DNA of 64,000 nucleotides from Actinoplanes regularis (GTDB taxonomy: Bacteria; Actinomycetota; Actinomycetes; Mycobacteriales; Micromonosporaceae). How positions within the stretch are numbered: the first letter of the stretch is position 1; each line of letters begins with the position of its first letter. Of the stretch, positions 63,021 through 64,000 are shown in pieces. A program made the position numbers and the translations under genes. The DNA lies in the NCBI RefSeq assembly GCF_900188005.1, contig NZ_FZNR01000016.1, positions 62,001 to 126,000 of the forward strand. Reading direction: 5' to 3'. The notes under the pieces were generated by a model, which saw only the letters and a list, made by a program, of their open reading frames with translations, had not been told where the DNA came from and did not search any database.

Positions 63021-63166
63021 CATCGTCGTATCGACATCCTGGACACGACAACCAGGACCAGCCGTCGCACCGCGCGGCCCCGCCGCCCGCTGGCTCGTCG
63101 GCCCCGACATCCGCCGGCTCGTCGGGCCAGGCGCGATCACATCAGCACCAAACCAGGACGATCGGC
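63021..63166. other. Region between the two repeat arrays, no gene supported
   Basis: GC-rich sequence without a supported open frame, ribosome site or hairpin. It separates the 129-bp repeats from the 46-bp repeats. Confidence 0.4.
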
Positions 63167-63375
63167 TCAGCGGCGGACCGCGCCAGTCGAGCACCGGCCG
63201 AAAGCAATCGGATCAGCGGCGGACCGCACCTGCCAAGCACCGGCCGAGAACGATCGGATCAGCGGCGGACCGCGCCAGCCAAGCACCGGCCGAGAGCAAT
63301 CGAGTCAGGGCGGCGGACCATGCCTGTCGAGCACCTTCCGAGGGTGATCGAGTCAGCGGCGGACCGTGCCTGTGG
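63167..63375. repeat. 46-bp tandem repeat derived from the 3' end of the LacI gene
   Basis: TCAGCGGCGGACCG-type starts occur at 63167, 63213, 63259, 63305 and 63353 (spacing 46, 46, 46, 48). The last copy is the stop codon and final codons (TVRR stop) of the LacI gene. The intergenic copies continue as CCAAGCACCGGCCGAGAGCAAT. The unit therefore looks like a copy of the gene's end repeated outward. Confidence 0.9.
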
Positions 63376-64000
63376 AGGCGCGTGCGACCAGCGCCGGGAC
63401 GAACGTCGCCTGCTCGTGCACGTGGTCCGGGTTGGTCGCCTCGTCCAGCACCAGTCGTGCCGCCGTACGGCCAAGCTCCTGGCGAGGCTGCCGGACCGAG
63501 GTCAACGGCACGGCCGCGGCCGCCGCGAAGTCGATGTCGTCGAAGCCGACGATGGCCAGATCGTCCGGTACCCGCAGGCCGGCGGTGACCGCGTGCTGCA
63601 GCAGCCCGAGAGCGAGCAGGTCGTTCGCGCAGAACGCGGCGGTCGGCCGGCGCCGCGACGGCAGGCCGGCCAAGCGCTCCCCGGCGGACCGCCCCTCACT
63701 GACAGTGAGCGCCTCGGTGGGAAGGTGGATCAGATCCCCAGCGGGTTTACCGAACTCCTCCCACACCTCGCGAGCCCCCTGATAGCGCTCGCGGACCTGC
63801 CCGATGCTCTCCGGTCCACCGACAAACGCCACCCGTTCGTGTCCGCGATCGATCAGGTGCTCGACGGCAATCCGGCCGCCCAGCACGTCGTCGACGGCGA
63901 CCGAGCAGTGCCCGCCGGCATCGCTGAGCCGGTCGACCATGACGAACGGGATGCCGCGCCGGGCGATGTCGGCCAGGTGCGGCGCGTCCGGGTCGACCGG
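63353..64000 (-). CDS. LacI-family transcriptional regulator, 5'-truncated by the window
   Basis: The last 215 residues of a LacI-type repressor. The frame is open to the window edge. The sugar-binding domain shows RGIPFVMVDRLSDAGG, VAVDDVLGGRIAVEHLIDRGHERVAFVGG, AAFCANDLLALGLLQ, DDLAIVGFDDIDFAA and PLTSVRQPRQELGRTAARLVL, all conserved LacI/PurR motifs. The DNA-binding domain is outside the window. The C-terminal ASTGTVRR is the source of the downstream tandem repeat. The effector and target operon are unknown; the LacI operator at 52419 is not necessarily its own. Confidence 0.93.
   Translation of the reverse strand, partial: PVDPDAPHLADIARRGIPFVMVDRLSDAGGHCSVAVDDVLGGRIAVEHLIDRGHERVAFVGGPESIGQVRERYQGAREVWEEFGKPAGDLIHLPTEALTVSEGRSAGERLAGLPSRRRPTAAFCANDLLALGLLQHAVTAGLRVPDDLAIVGFDDIDFAAAAAVPLTSVRQPRQELGRTAARLVLDEATNPDHVHEQATFVPALVARASTGTVRR

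Noticed and set aside
62245..63051. 268-codon minus-strand frame fusing the repeat region to the small membrane protein
   Set aside because: The upstream part is built on the 129-bp repeats, has no ribosome site and is Gly/Arg-rich; the GTG at 62592 gives a clean 4-TM protein.

Overview
The window is high-GC DNA with strong G/C third-position bias, many GTG starts, ATGA/GTGA stop-start overlaps and several apparently leaderless genes. Together with actinobacterial families (DUF2510, DUF3040, ECF41 sigma factor, LppU-like proteins, STAND-WD40 ATPase), this points to a filamentous actinomycete, most likely Micromonosporaceae (Actinoplanes-like). No rRNA, tRNA, phage, IS element or CRISPR was seen. 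It reads as a normal chromosomal stretch with fermentative, sugar-catabolic, secreted-enzyme and signalling modules.

Layout. 1-6.2 kb: the tail of a secreted protein; a pyruvate formate-lyase/activase pair (pflB-pflA) divergent from a PadR regulator, with DosR-like boxes between them; then a DrrAB-type ABC exporter. 6.2-11.7 kb: a DUF2510 membrane protein, a secreted GH55-like beta-helix enzyme, an amino-acid permease, a membrane-anchored Glu/Pro-repeat protein with a helix-hairpin-helix end, and a small orphan protein. 11.9-17.1 kb: one giant gene (1716 aa) with a caspase-like domain lacking its catalytic residues, a long repetitive linker, one membrane segment and an external beta-propeller. 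17.2-19.4 kb: an FAD oxidoreductase and ECF41 sigma factor operon behind a candidate ECF41 promoter. 19.4-20.3 kb: bluB behind a cobalamin riboswitch. 20.3-23.8 kb: two small proteins, an MFS transporter, a SUKH-like protein and a class-III aminotransferase. 23.8-28.3 kb: an Apaf-1-like NB-ARC/WD40 STAND ATPase and a proline-rich membrane protein. 28.4-31.4 kb: a VTC-domain / DUF4956 / DUF4353 envelope module.

31.6-34.6 kb: GNAT, enolase-superfamily racemase and divergent M20 hydrolase, an arrangement that fits N-succinyl-dependent D- to L-amino-acid conversion. 34.7-39.7 kb: a DUF3040 protein and a MacAB-type exporter operon with two adaptors. 39.8-43.4 kb: a degenerate histidine kinase, a stand-alone receiver, and a CHASE3-like hybrid kinase sharing a symmetric divergent promoter with the receiver. 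43.6-46.3 kb: a DUF4097 protein, a double GNAT and a LysR regulator. 46.2-52.4 kb: a five-gene operon (rhaD-rhaB-lutA-lutB-lutC) under a LacI-type operator that can take L-rhamnulose to DHAP and pyruvate. 52.6-58.6 kb: a secreted repeat protein, ComB-like phosphatase, MaoC hydratase, LysR plus AlkD-like pair, a self-regulated SRPBCC-MarR operon, and DoxX with a DosR-like box. 58.7-64 kb: a DHA2 exporter with divergent Lrp regulator, a secreted cutinase of the PET-hydrolase family, a small membrane protein, two tandem-repeat arrays and a truncated LacI regulator.

The most unusual items are the pseudocaspase/beta-propeller protein near an Apaf-1-like ATPase, the repeated start-codon element that forms an 18-codon bridge ORF between lutA and lutB, the PETase-like cutinase with hybrid active-site residues, and the tandem array that copies the end of the LacI gene. 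All identifications rest on reading the sequence and remembered family features; no searches were run.
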